Source: Eikenella sp963548155 (lineage in GTDB: Bacteria; Pseudomonadota; Gammaproteobacteria; Burkholderiales; Neisseriaceae). From it: 64,000 nucleotides of DNA. Shown here piece by piece: positions 37,566 to 45,885 of the stretch. Both the position numbers and the translations under genes were made by a program. The stretch spans positions 14,375-78,374 of the forward strand of contig CAUUTP010000002.1 of the NCBI GenBank assembly GCA_963548155.1, given 5' to 3'. The notes beneath the pieces were generated by a model that had not been told where the DNA came from, searched no databases, and saw nothing but the letters and a program-made list of their open reading frames with translations. The stretch's first letter is position 1. Every line of letters starts with the position of its first letter.

Positions 37566-38192
37566 ATGCACTATTACTCAGAATCAACAGGGGGTTTTTA
37601 CGATACCACTATCCATACAACATGGCCGGAGGATGTGGTAGAGATTACTGCCGAATACCATGCCACGCTGCTGGCGGGGCAAGCGCAGGGTAAAACCATC
37701 ATGCCGGGCAAAGATGGTAAGCCGTTATTAACTGCCCCTGCGCCCAGCCATCTGCATCAATGGAACGGTAAAGAATGGGTGTTAGATAAAGCTGCCGCCT
37801 CCCAACTCTTGGCCGAATCCATCGACAACGGCACTAAGGCAATTAACGATTTGGTAGATGAAGCCTACCGCCACGTTACCCGCTTCCAGCCTGAATATCT
37901 GTTGCGCGAACAGCAGGCAAGGGATTACAAGGCCGGCGGCTGCAAAGGGGAAGCGCCGATGCAGGTAGCAGCCTTTGCCAAGCCTGCCGGGAAAACCGCC
38001 TGCGAAGCGACCGACATCATCATTGCCCAATCCGATAACCTGCGCATGGTCATGGGCAAGCTGGGCGCATTGCGGATGCGCAAGTTTGAACTGAAAGGGC
38101 TAAAGACTGCCGCCGAAGTAGAGAAACGCACGGCGGAAATCTTGGCGGAGATTAAACCGATTGCCGACAAACTGGGCGAGGTGGGCAAATGA
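37566..38192 (+). CDS. Tail fibre assembly-like protein
   Basis: 208 residues. The N-terminal MHYYSESTGGFYDTTIH and HQWNGKEWVLD are typical of fibre assembly chaperones encoded after the fibre gene; the C-terminal half is helical. It probably helps trimerise the fibre or stays on it. GGAG precedes the start. Confidence 0.65.
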   Translation: MHYYSESTGGFYDTTIHTTWPEDVVEITAEYHATLLAGQAQGKTIMPGKDGKPLLTAPAPSHLHQWNGKEWVLDKAAASQLLAESIDNGTKAINDLVDEAYRHVTRFQPEYLLREQQARDYKAGGCKGEAPMQVAAFAKPAGKTACEATDIIIAQSDNLRMVMGKLGALRMRKFELKGLKTAAEVEKRTAEILAEIKPIADKLGEVGK

Positions 38193-38659
38193 TTTACCTG
38201 GCTCTGTATCACGGCCACCGTGGCGGCACGGGTTGGCGCGTATGGGTGGCACGGTTTACCGATGGGCTGACCCGTGTTTTGACACGCGGGCGGTACTCAC
38301 ATTGTGAGATTGCCGTCAGGCTGCCTGAGACGGCAGACGGGCAGGAATACGAGTGCTACTCCGCCAGCCTGCGTGATGGCGGCGTACGCATGAAAACCAT
38401 GCCGCTGCCGTCTGCTAAGTGGGATTTGATTGTGCTGCCGGATAGCGTTGGCGATCGACTGCATGGTTTATGGGAGGCAACCCAAGGCCAAGGCTACGAC
38501 CTGCCCGGCGCGTTCGGGGTGGTATTCGGGCTACCTGAAAACCGCCGCCGTTGGTTTTGTAGTGAGTGGGTGGGCAAGGCGTTGGGGCTGGCGGAAAGCT
38601 GGCGTTTTTCGCCGAACGATTTAGCGGTAATTGCGAACATGGAAAGGGAGGAGAAATGA
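38189..38659 (+). CDS. Permuted NlpC/P60-like hydrolase of the lysis cassette
   Basis: 156 residues. A histidine in RYSHCEIAVRL (about residue 33-43) and a later cysteine in WFCSEWVGKAL (about 124) give the His-before-Cys order of circularly permuted papain-like (YiiX/LRAT-type) hydrolases. It overlaps the neighbours by 4 bp on each side. It may cleave peptide or lipid bonds in the envelope; substrate unknown. Confidence 0.65.
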   Translation: MIYLALYHGHRGGTGWRVWVARFTDGLTRVLTRGRYSHCEIAVRLPETADGQEYECYSASLRDGGVRMKTMPLPSAKWDLIVLPDSVGDRLHGLWEATQGQGYDLPGAFGVVFGLPENRRRWFCSEWVGKALGLAESWRFSPNDLAVIANMEREEK

Positions 38660-39039
38660 CACCGTTGGAAACGTCTAACGTTCCCGGCCATGTGCTGAAC
38701 ATGGGCATGATTGGCATTTCCGGCACGATAGCCGGCATGCCGTTAGAAGCCCTCGTGTTGGGCGCGGTGGCTGGGGCATTGCATCACGGCTTGAAAGAAC
38801 CGGGCAGCCGCAAGAACGGCATGCTGGTCATCATCACCAGTATGCTGTTGGCCGGCTCTTTGTCGCCGATGATTATGGCCTACTTGGCCTTGAGCTTGGG
38901 GCTGGAGCAGGAGGTATTCAAGGCCGCCGTACCGATGTTAATCGGGCTGGGCTGGTCTTGGGCAACACCGCTCTTGAATGACGGCCTGCGCCGTTTGTGG
39001 GCGGGCTGGATTGATAAATGGGGAGGTAGAAGGAAATGA
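38656..39039 (+). CDS. Putative holin
   Basis: 127 residues from ATG 38656 (GGAGG upstream, ATGA overlap). Three to four hydrophobic segments (about residues 16-48, 56-82 and 93-113) and a basic C-terminal tail (WIDKWGGRRK) fit a holin. It precedes another membrane protein and the endolysin. It would form the lesion releasing the lytic enzyme. Confidence 0.65.
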   Translation: MTPLETSNVPGHVLNMGMIGISGTIAGMPLEALVLGAVAGALHHGLKEPGSRKNGMLVIITSMLLAGSLSPMIMAYLALSLGLEQEVFKAAVPMLIGLGWSWATPLLNDGLRRLWAGWIDKWGGRRK

Positions 39040-39365
39040 ACTTGGCAATGATTACCCAATGCTTATTGATGATAAACGTGGCGGCGATGGCGGCGATATT
39101 CGTGTATTCCGCCTGCTCGCTTTCGGTGCGGCAATGGACAGCCAAGCAACCTGACTACTGGATACATAGTTTCTTGGTGGGCGGCTCGGTAGCGGTTATC
39201 GGCCATTCGCTTGCGGGCGGGCAAGTCCACCATTGGACAGAAATCATGTTCAACGTAGCAGCGGCATCTTACTTCGTGATGCGTTCGCGCCGTATCCATT
39301 TGCTGGCGGGGATATTGCGGCGCAAAGGCAAAGGCTACCTGAAAGAGAGAAGGGAAACGAAATGA
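39036..39365 (+). CDS. Second small membrane protein of the lysis cassette
   Basis: 109 residues with hydrophobic segments at about 1-27, 44-62 and 70-85 and a very basic tail. It overlaps both the upstream holin-like gene and the endolysin start. It may be a second holin or an antiholin. An eikDUS (39332-39343) lies in the coding region. Confidence 0.6.
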   Translation: MNLAMITQCLLMINVAAMAAIFVYSACSLSVRQWTAKQPDYWIHSFLVGGSVAVIGHSLAGGQVHHWTEIMFNVAAASYFVMRSRRIHLLAGILRRKGKGYLKERRETK

Positions 39366-39862
39366 CGGAATTGGCATGGATTGCGGAAGCACGGGCATAC
39401 ATCGGCATGCACGAACGGGATGCACGCGGCTTAAAGACCATCCCTTTGTGGGTACGGGCTTTGAAAGGTTGGTGGAGCGACACCAAAACGCCGTGGTGCG
39501 GAACGTTTGTCGGCCACTGTTTGCAGGCAGCTGGCAGGGATATTGCGAAAGAATGGTATCGGGCGAAAGCCTGGGTGAACAGCGCTACCCGTTTGGAGAA
39601 ACCTGCGTATGGTTGCATCGTGGTATTTGAGCGGCAGGGCGGCGGGCATGTCGGCTTTGTCGTTGGGCAGGATAATCAGGGCAACCTGATGGTATTGGGC
39701 GGCAACCAGGGCGACGCGGTCAATATCAAACCGTTTGCCAAGAGCCGCGTGATTGCCTACCTGTGGCCGAACAAAGGCGGCAATCCTGCCTACCCCGCAG
39801 AAGGGCGCTATACGCTGCCGCTGCTCGCGAGCGACGGGAAGCTGAGTAGAAACGAGGCGTAA
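39362..39862 (+). CDS. Endolysin, TIGR02594/CHAP-like
   Basis: 166 residues. AWIAEARAYIGMHERDARG, then TPWCGTFVGHCLQAAG with the catalytic Cys (about residue 46), and a His in GGGHVGFVVG match the TIGR02594 peptidoglycan amidase/endopeptidase family. No signal peptide, so it depends on the holin. ATG 39362 overlaps the preceding stop. Confidence 0.82.
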   Translation: MTELAWIAEARAYIGMHERDARGLKTIPLWVRALKGWWSDTKTPWCGTFVGHCLQAAGRDIAKEWYRAKAWVNSATRLEKPAYGCIVVFERQGGGHVGFVVGQDNQGNLMVLGGNQGDAVNIKPFAKSRVIAYLWPNKGGNPAYPAEGRYTLPLLASDGKLSRNEA

Positions 39863-39902
39863 ACAAAACCCGCAGCGTGGAAGGCTGCGGGCTACCTGAA
39901 AA

Positions 39903-41012
39903 TCAGACATATGGCTGAAACTGGTTGTCATCGCTATATAGTAAATCCATCAACTTTGGATGAATAAACAATTTTTCCCTACCAATTGTCATTTCACGCA
40001 ATACGCCGATTTTCACCAGCTCTTTTAGATATTTAGAAGCAGTCTGCCGCTTGGCAATACCTGCAGTTTCAAGGTTGCCGATACGGGTATAGGGTTGCTC
40101 GAAAAGCAAATCAGACAACTCCCTGCTATATAGTGTTGGTGCTGCCTTTTGGATGTATATACGGGTTTCATCTGCCAGCCGCTTGATGCCTTCTATTTTT
40201 GCCAATGTCCAGCCGGCAGTTTCTTCCACCCCCTTCAGAATATAGACAATCCAATCTTGCCAGTGCTGCTTCTCAGTTACGCCTAGCAACAAGCGGTAAT
40301 AATCGGATTTGTGTTGAATAATATAACGACTAAGATAGAGTATAGGTAGCCCAAGTAATCCTTTTTCAATCAGGAACAGACTATTTAGTACACGGCCAGT
40401 TCGCCCGTTCCCATCTGCAAACGGGTGGATTGCTTCAAACTGATAGTGAGCTATTGCCATAACTATCAAAGGGTCGATATGGTCGGATTCATGGATGAAT
40501 TTTTCCCAATTAGCCAATTTCTGCCGTATTAACTCCTCTCCTTCCGGAGGTGTATAGACAATTTTACCGCTATGCCCAGTTTTCAGCGCTGTTCCACCAA
40601 TACGGCGAATATCCATATCACGCCCTTTAATTACACTACATACCTGCACAGCAGTTTGCGTACACAAAGGGAGACGTTGTAGTGATTGGAACCCTGATAA
40701 TAAAGCATTTCTGTATTGAAGAGCTTCTTTGGTAGCGGGGTCGATACTGTCTTGAGGTAATTGCAGAGACTGAAACAGTTTGTCGGCAGTTGTAACAATA
40801 TTCTCAATCTCAGAACTTGCCCTTGCCTCCATTACTGGTAGCGTATTGATCAGCATGGCCTGATTGGGAATAAGTTCTGCCGCTTGTTTTAACTCTCCAA
40901 GCGCCACTCGGGCACGGATACAGTGTTTTAAAATAAATTTATCTTCAACGTCTTGGGCGGGAGGTAATGATGGAAGATTATTGTAAGGAACTTCAGCTTG
41001 CCATTTTGTCAT
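39903..41012 (-). CDS. Fic-family AMPylator with N-terminal inhibitory helix
   Basis: 369 residues. The Fic core has the full active motif HPFADGNGRTGR at residues 196-207. The class II inhibitory motif SSEIEN (S/T-x3-E-N/G) lies at 66-71, so activity is autoinhibited. The C-terminal region (about 290-360) is a winged helix. It is AT-rich and inserted on the opposite strand between the endolysin and Rz genes, typical of a lysogen-expressed accessory gene. It would transfer AMP to host or phage proteins; target unknown. Confidence 0.92.
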   Translation of the reverse strand: MTKWQAEVPYNNLPSLPPAQDVEDKFILKHCIRARVALGELKQAAELIPNQAMLINTLPVMEARASSEIENIVTTADKLFQSLQLPQDSIDPATKEALQYRNALLSGFQSLQRLPLCTQTAVQVCSVIKGRDMDIRRIGGTALKTGHSGKIVYTPPEGEELIRQKLANWEKFIHESDHIDPLIVMAIAHYQFEAIHPFADGNGRTGRVLNSLFLIEKGLLGLPILYLSRYIIQHKSDYYRLLLGVTEKQHWQDWIVYILKGVEETAGWTLAKIEGIKRLADETRIYIQKAAPTLYSRELSDLLFEQPYTRIGNLETAGIAKRQTASKYLKELVKIGVLREMTIGREKLFIHPKLMDLLYSDDNQFQPYV

Positions 41013-41124
41013 GTTTATTTTTTATGAATTTTTAAAGGTATTTGCAGTATAGGTTGATGCCGTGTACATATCAAGTAAATGTGACTAAAAATAGTGACAT
41101 ATTAAACATATCATTGGTAATTAT

Positions 41125-41625
41125 ATGACTTATTTATACAAATACTGGAAACCGCTAGCCATTGCCGCCCTGTTGGCGGCGGTGGTAGGCGGGGAATATT
41201 GGTACGGCGAGCAGCGCTATCAGGCGGGCTACCGAGCCGCTGACGCCAAACTGAAGCAGCAACAAACCGAGGCGCTGGCGAAACAAACCGGCGCAGTTTT
41301 GGAAAAAGAAAGGCAGGCGCAGGCGGCATTGACTGCCGCGCAGGCCGAAGTGGAAAAGGAAAGAGAACATGCAAAAATTGCTGTGGATAATCTGCGCGGC
41401 GAGCTTGAGCGCGTGCGCGCCTACGCCGCTGCCCGTAGTCGCTCCCTGCCCCAAACCGCCGGCACCGCCGGCACCGCTGATGAAGCCGCTGCCCGAGGCT
41501 GGCAGTTATTCGGCCGCTGCGCAAAAGAATATGCAGGATTGGCAGAAATAGCCGACACCCAGCGCAACGACCTAGCCGAATGGCAGGCGTATGGGCGGGT
41601 GGTGGCTGAAATGGCAGACAAATAG
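41125..41625 (+). CDS. Rz: Rz-like inner membrane spanin
   Basis: 166 residues: one N-terminal membrane helix (WKPLAIAALLAAVVGGEYWY, about 8-27), then a long charged coiled coil (30-110) rich in K, E, A and Q, as in i-spanins. With Rz1 it fuses inner and outer membranes in the last step of lysis. Separated from the endolysin by the inserted fic gene. Confidence 0.85.
   Translation: MTYLYKYWKPLAIAALLAAVVGGEYWYGEQRYQAGYRAADAKLKQQQTEALAKQTGAVLEKERQAQAALTAAQAEVEKEREHAKIAVDNLRGELERVRAYAAARSRSLPQTAGTAGTADEAAARGWQLFGRCAKEYAGLAEIADTQRNDLAEWQAYGRVVAEMADK
41369..41551 (+). CDS. Rz1: Rz1-like outer membrane spanin lipoprotein, nested in Rz
   Basis: 60 residues read in another frame wholly inside Rz. 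The signal peptide ends in the lipobox LSAC (Cys16), followed by a proline-rich mature chain (PTPLPVVAPCPKPPAPPAP), the classic Rz1 composition. AAGGAAAGAG precedes the start. Confidence 0.88.
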   Translation: MQKLLWIICAASLSACAPTPLPVVAPCPKPPAPPAPLMKPLPEAGSYSAAAQKNMQDWQK

Positions 41626-41648
41626 CCTGCCGCAATCTTGTGAACAAA

Positions 41649-41679
41649 CCCCGCAGGGCGGCAACTCTGCGGGGTTTTT
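41649..41679 (+). terminator. Rho-independent terminator after the spanins
   Basis: CCCCGCAG (41649-41656) and CTGCGGGG (41667-41674) with TTTTT, 24 bp after the Rz stop. Confidence 0.88.
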
Positions 41680-41704
41680 GCATTAACTTAACGAGACTAA
41701 GCTA

Positions 41705-41848
41705 ATGAATGTAGAAGATTATACATCAATTTTTGATAGGGTGCTTGAGAGAATGGACAAACTTTCAACGTGGCGGTTTATTGCCGTCTGGCTGATATTC
41801 TTTCTGCTGGCGGCAGGGTATTTCCTGAGTATTGTGAAATGGTGGTAG
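41705..41848 (+). CDS. 47-residue single-pass membrane protein
   Basis: MNVEDYTSIFDRVLERMDKL then one membrane helix (about residues 24-44) and a short KWW end. The ribosome site is weak. It converges with, and overlaps by 71 bp, the antirepressor gene. Amphipathic head plus anchor resembles small tail- or lysis-associated phage peptides; function unknown. Confidence 0.4.
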   Translation: MNVEDYTSIFDRVLERMDKLSTWRFIAVWLIFFLLAAGYFLSIVKWW

Positions 41849-42557
41849 CCAGCAGGCTGCGGCGGCAGTCGCCTATCCAGATGAAGGATTCGTCAGCCAG
41901 GCTGCAGGCGCGGGCGGTCAGCGGGCTGCGCAGGGCTTGCAATGCGGGCTCAAGCTGGCCTAATAGTTCCATCATCCGTTCGGCGTAATCGGTCAGTACG
42001 GCAAACTGGTGTATCTGCCGTTCGCTGAAGCAGATGCCTTGCGGCGCGGGGCGGCCTTGCAGGGTAAGGGCATGTACATAGGCGATGGCCGAAGGCAGCA
42101 GCGGGGCGGCGATTTGGTCGATATGCTCCACACCGAAGCGCTGATGCACCATGCTGTAGGCGCTGCCGTAGTCGATGCCGCACTTGCCGACCAGGGCGGA
42201 TACTGCCTGGCGTAATCCGGTGCGCTCGTCTGCGGTGGTTTTGGGGCTGGCTGAAACATCTTCCTGCGTATCGAGAAAGGCGCGGATGACCTTCAGCGAG
42301 AAGGCGGGGGAAATCCACATGCCGTAGTGCACGACAAGTTCTTTGCAAACGAATGTGCCAAGTCCTTGTTTCTTTTGGATAGCTGGAATTCCAGCTATTT
42401 CAATTTCAGCAATCAAATCAGATGTTTGCTTGTTTGCAAGCCAGTTTGATGGTTTGTGGCGTGGTTCGCCGCCGCTGGCTTTGTGTAAATCATTGAGGGA
42501 ATAAAGGTTGTCGAATTGACGAACAGAAACGTTGGCCACAGAGATTTGAGCGTTCAT
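41778..42557 (-). CDS. KilA-N domain antirepressor
   Basis: 259 residues. The KilA-N domain occupies about residues 10-110 (YSLNDLHKASGGEPRHKPSN, ELVVHYGMWISPAFSLKVIR). The C-terminal half is a helical domain of the phage antirepressor type (ADERTGLRQAVSALVGKCGI). The AGGAG site is close. It probably inactivates the repressor on induction. A C4-like structured RNA lies in its leader. Confidence 0.85.
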   Translation of the reverse strand: MNAQISVANVSVRQFDNLYSLNDLHKASGGEPRHKPSNWLANKQTSDLIAEIEIAGIPAIQKKQGLGTFVCKELVVHYGMWISPAFSLKVIRAFLDTQEDVSASPKTTADERTGLRQAVSALVGKCGIDYGSAYSMVHQRFGVEHIDQIAAPLLPSAIAYVHALTLQGRPAPQGICFSERQIHQFAVLTDYAERMMELLGQLEPALQALRSPLTARACSLADESFIWIGDCRRSLLATTISQYSGNTLPPAERISARRQ

Positions 42558-42602
42558 GATGAACTCCTTTTGATTTAGGGATTAAAGGCCACCTGAATAG
42601 GT

Positions 42603-42657
42603 GGGGGTGTCCTACGCTCAAAAGATGCGCCGGGTCGTTACCGATACCCGCACCCCC
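42603..42657 (-). ncRNA. C4-like antisense RNA structure upstream of the antirepressor
   Basis: On the minus strand GGGGGTG pairs with CACCCCC (plus 42651-42657 and 42603-42609), enclosing a hairpin CGGGT...ACCCG and a second small stem around GCGC/GCGT. This resembles the C4 RNA family that represses phage ant genes (P1, P22-like) by pairing with the message. Family assignment is from memory of the consensus; the structure itself is visible. Confidence 0.5.
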
Positions 42658-42840
42658 GTAAACTTGGAAATCTGTTGAAGGAGAGAGCAATCAGCAGACT
42701 ATGGGGATTTAGTACAGATACAAAAATACCGACAACTGGTCGGACACAGCTTTTGAAGTAGGAAGCTGCATCATACAAAAAGGCTACCTGAAAAGCAAGT
42801 GCGGTAGCTTGTTATTAAATTAGCCCTTAATTTTATGTAA

Positions 42841-42868
42841 CCCCGAAGCCGACTTCGGGGCTTTTTTT
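42841..42868 (+). terminator. Rho-independent terminator before the tape measure gene
   Basis: CCCCGAAG (42841-42848) and CTTCGGGG (42853-42860), then CTTTTTTT. It lies only 14 bp before the tape-measure start, so that gene needs read-through or antitermination. Confidence 0.85.
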
Positions 42869-42882
42869 ATTTGGAGAAGACA

Positions 42883-45792
42883 ATGGCTGATGTGGCAACG
42901 CTTGGTATTGGCGTCGATTTGAGCGAGTTGCGGGCGGCGACCCGCGAGCTGGAAAAACTGGAGCAGGCGGCGGCCAAGACGGAAAAGGCAACAAGCAAAA
43001 TCGGCGGATTGGGCAACCAGGCCGCCGGAGCCGGCAATAAGGCGGCCAGTTATGGCCGGCAGGTGGAAAAAGCCGGGCAACAGACGGAGCAGTTGGGCAA
43101 TAAAGCCAAGGCAACGGCAGGGCTGTTGGGCTACCTGAAAACGGCGTTTGCCGCCTTCGTGTCGATTCAGACGGTTCGGATGTTGGCGGATACTGCCGAC
43201 CGTATGCAGTCGCTGAACAACCAAATCAAACTGGTTACAGGCAGCGAGAATGCGGCACTGGCGGTACGCAAGGAGCTGCTGGCTATTTCCAACCGCACTT
43301 ATGCGGATTTGGAGGCGACAGGCAGCCTGTATGTGAAAGCGCAGCGGGCATTGCAGGACTACGGCTATTCGCAGAAGCAGGTGTTGCAGTTTGTGGAAGC
43401 CACGAATAATGCGATGCGTGTCGGCGGCGTTGGGGCACAGGAGCAGGCGGCAGCATTGTTCCAACTGTCGCAGGCTTTGGGTTCCGGGCGCTTACAGGGT
43501 GATGAGTTCCGCTCAATCTCTGAGGCCGCGCCTATCCTGCTGGATACGCTGGCCGAGCATCTGGGGAAAACGCGGGCGGAAATCCGCGCAATGGCTTCAG
43601 ACGGCAAGCTGACTTCGGATGTGATCGTGGAAGCGGTAACGGCAGCCGGGGGTAAACTGGCAGAACAGGCCGGGAATATGCAAGTTACGCTGGGCGGCTC
43701 ATTGACGGTGCTGAAAAATAATTTTGCCGCACTGGTTGATGAGATGCTCAACGGCACGGGGGTGATGTCGGTATTTGCTCAGGGGATTAAATTCATTGCC
43801 GACAACCTGCAAACCTTTGCTCAGATTATCGGCGTGATCGGATTCGCTTATTTATTCCAGATGTTGAATGCGCTTCAGGTTACAAGCTACAAAGTGGGTT
43901 TTGCGTTTGGACGGATGGCGGCAATTATGCTGGCGAATCCGTTTGTGGCGGCGGCAGCGGCAGCGGTCGGGCTACTGGCGGCTTTGGGCTGGCTGGATGA
44001 TGCGATGGATGCGTTGGGGATTATCGGCGGGGATGCATTGGACTTGATAAAAACCGGCTTCCAAGGGCTGTCCGATCTAGCTGGAGCGGTTTTCTTCAAT
44101 CTGGCTGAGTGGGCGAAAGAGCAACTAGGCATTATGTCCGGCTTGTTTGGCGGATTCTTTGACGACACCGGAACAGGTTTTTGGGGGTTGCTGGAAAGTG
44201 TCGCTAAGGTTTTCGATATGATCGCCGCCGTTATCGCTTCTTCTGTGGAATGGGGCATTGGCGCCTTTATGAATTTATGGACGGCAGTAGAAAACGGAGC
44301 AATCAATGCAGCAAATGCGGCTTTGAAAGCCATTGAGAACCTGATTAACTTTACCATTAACGGTATCAACCGGGTTATCGATCTGGCTAATAATATGCCG
44401 GGCGTGAACCTAGGCAAGGTTGGCACGGTTAGCTTCAGTAAGATTGCCGGCGGGAACAAGCCGATGGCAGGGCTTGGCTTCGGTGATATATTCGCCGCGC
44501 GAGTGGCGGTTCAGAGCGAGAGTGGTCTGCAAAGCAAAGTACGCAACGCACATGACCGTGCAACCATGGGAAATGCAGTTAATAATGCACTTGGCGGCGG
44601 CGGGGGGAGGCCACGGCCGCGCCCGTCCGGCGGCGGCGGCGGAAGGAGACACGGCGGTAGTCGCGGTAGCGGCCAATCCGACACGGCAAAACTGCAAGAG
44701 CAGTTCAATAAGGAACTTTCCACTACGCGGGAAAAGCTGAACGCCATTAAAGCCGAGTTTACCGATATGGAAAACTACGGCTTTAAAAACCAGTTCACGA
44801 CGCTGCGGGAGTTTGATGCTGAATTGAACAAGGTCGGTGGACGATACAGCAAGTTCAATGAAGACCAGCGTAAAGCAATCCGCAATGTGTATGAGCAAAT
44901 CCACGCCCAAGAACAGCTGAATGCGGTACAGGCTTTCCATTTGGACGGTAAGCGCCATCTGGAGGATATGGAGTTTGAAGTCGGGCTGCTGGGCAAATCG
45001 CAAGCGGAAACCGAGCGCCTGCGCTATGCTCGTGAGCTGGATTTGAAGGTGCGGCAGCAAACAGCCGGCATGTCGCCGGAATACGTTGCCAAGATGAACG
45101 AGGAGCGCGATGCCATCCTTGCCCAGTACGATGCCATCCAACGAATCAAAGAGGAACGCGGCGAAGACTGGCTGGGCGGCATCAGAGACGGGGTCAATAA
45201 GTATGCTAAATCAATGGGCACGCTGCGCGAGCAGATGGCTGATATGGTTGGCAATACCTTTGACACGCTTGGCAACACGCTGGGGGATTTTGTGGCAACC
45301 GGCAAGGCGAACTTCCGGGATATGACGGTATCTATTTTGCAGGATTTGTCGAAAATCTTCATTCGCATGGCGACGATGCGGCTGGTAAGCAGCTTCGCAG
45401 GAGGCAGCGGAATGTTCGCCAATGGTGGAGCTTTTGACGACGGACTACAATTCTTCGCTAGCGGCGGGGTGTTCACAAACCAAGTTGTCAGCCGCCCGAC
45501 GATGTTCGCCCACGGTGGCGGCTTTGGCGTGATGGGTGAGGCGGGGCCGGAGGCTATTATGCCGCTTACCCGTGCACCGAACGGCAAGCTTGGCGTAGCC
45601 GCGCAAGGTGGCAGCGGTGTGCAGAATAACGTCAATATTTCGGTAAGTATCAGCCAAACTGGTAATGCTGAATCGGATAGTAAAGCCGATAGTGAGCAAG
45701 GCCGACGAATTGCCAGAATGCTTGATGGTAAGATCATCGAAGTGCTGGCAAGAGAAAGCCGTCCCGGCGGCATGCTGTCGAATCGTCAATAA
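42883..45792 (+). CDS. Tail tape measure protein, displaced from the tail cluster
   Basis: 969 residues. The N-terminal third is helical with TIGR02675-type sequence (VRKELLAISNRTYADLEATG, GDEFRSISEAAPILLDTLAE). Hydrophobic segments lie at about 310-370, and the C-terminal region has the lambda-type NFRDMTVSILQDLSKIFIRM and GEAGPEAIMPLTR. It sets tail length (roughly 145 nm at 1.5 A per residue, a rule-of-thumb estimate). ATG 42883 follows TTGGAGAAGACA. It lies downstream of lysis, not between chaperones and M. Confidence 0.92.
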   Translation: MADVATLGIGVDLSELRAATRELEKLEQAAAKTEKATSKIGGLGNQAAGAGNKAASYGRQVEKAGQQTEQLGNKAKATAGLLGYLKTAFAAFVSIQTVRMLADTADRMQSLNNQIKLVTGSENAALAVRKELLAISNRTYADLEATGSLYVKAQRALQDYGYSQKQVLQFVEATNNAMRVGGVGAQEQAAALFQLSQALGSGRLQGDEFRSISEAAPILLDTLAEHLGKTRAEIRAMASDGKLTSDVIVEAVTAAGGKLAEQAGNMQVTLGGSLTVLKNNFAALVDEMLNGTGVMSVFAQGIKFIADNLQTFAQIIGVIGFAYLFQMLNALQVTSYKVGFAFGRMAAIMLANPFVAAAAAAVGLLAALGWLDDAMDALGIIGGDALDLIKTGFQGLSDLAGAVFFNLAEWAKEQLGIMSGLFGGFFDDTGTGFWGLLESVAKVFDMIAAVIASSVEWGIGAFMNLWTAVENGAINAANAALKAIENLINFTINGINRVIDLANNMPGVNLGKVGTVSFSKIAGGNKPMAGLGFGDIFAARVAVQSESGLQSKVRNAHDRATMGNAVNNALGGGGGRPRPRPSGGGGGRRHGGSRGSGQSDTAKLQEQFNKELSTTREKLNAIKAEFTDMENYGFKNQFTTLREFDAELNKVGGRYSKFNEDQRKAIRNVYEQIHAQEQLNAVQAFHLDGKRHLEDMEFEVGLLGKSQAETERLRYARELDLKVRQQTAGMSPEYVAKMNEERDAILAQYDAIQRIKEERGEDWLGGIRDGVNKYAKSMGTLREQMADMVGNTFDTLGNTLGDFVATGKANFRDMTVSILQDLSKIFIRMATMRLVSSFAGGSGMFANGGAFDDGLQFFASGGVFTNQVVSRPTMFAHGGGFGVMGEAGPEAIMPLTRAPNGKLGVAAQGGSGVQNNVNISVSISQTGNAESDSKADSEQGRRIARMLDGKIIEVLARESRPGGMLSNRQ

Positions 45793-45797
45793 AGAAA

Positions 45798-45842
45798 AGC
45801 CCGAACTGGTAAGTAATCCTTACTAGTTCGGGCTATTTTTTT
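45798..45842 (+). terminator. Rho-independent terminator at the prophage right end
   Basis: A long stem: AGCCCGAACT (45798-45807) with AGTTCGGGCT (45825-45834), extended inward by GTAAG/CTTAC, then seven T's. It closes the last phage gene. Confidence 0.88.
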
Positions 45843-45885
45843 GTTGTCATGACGGGTTGATTAAGGCATGGCCAAGGTAGGAAAT

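Larger units (their letters stand above)
42558..42882. other. Intergenic region between the antirepressor and the tape measure
   Basis: Besides the C4-like RNA it contains a short palindrome CCGAC-AACTG-GTCGG (42731-42745), an eikDUS (42781-42792) and a terminator (42841-42868). No convincing ORF. A promoter for the C4/ant transcript should lie at about 42,680-42,740 on the minus strand but is not obvious. Confidence 0.5.

Noticed and set aside
42490..42690. Minus-strand 66-codon ORF upstream of the antirepressor
   Set aside because: The frame runs through the C4-like RNA structure; its apparent conservation would come from the RNA.
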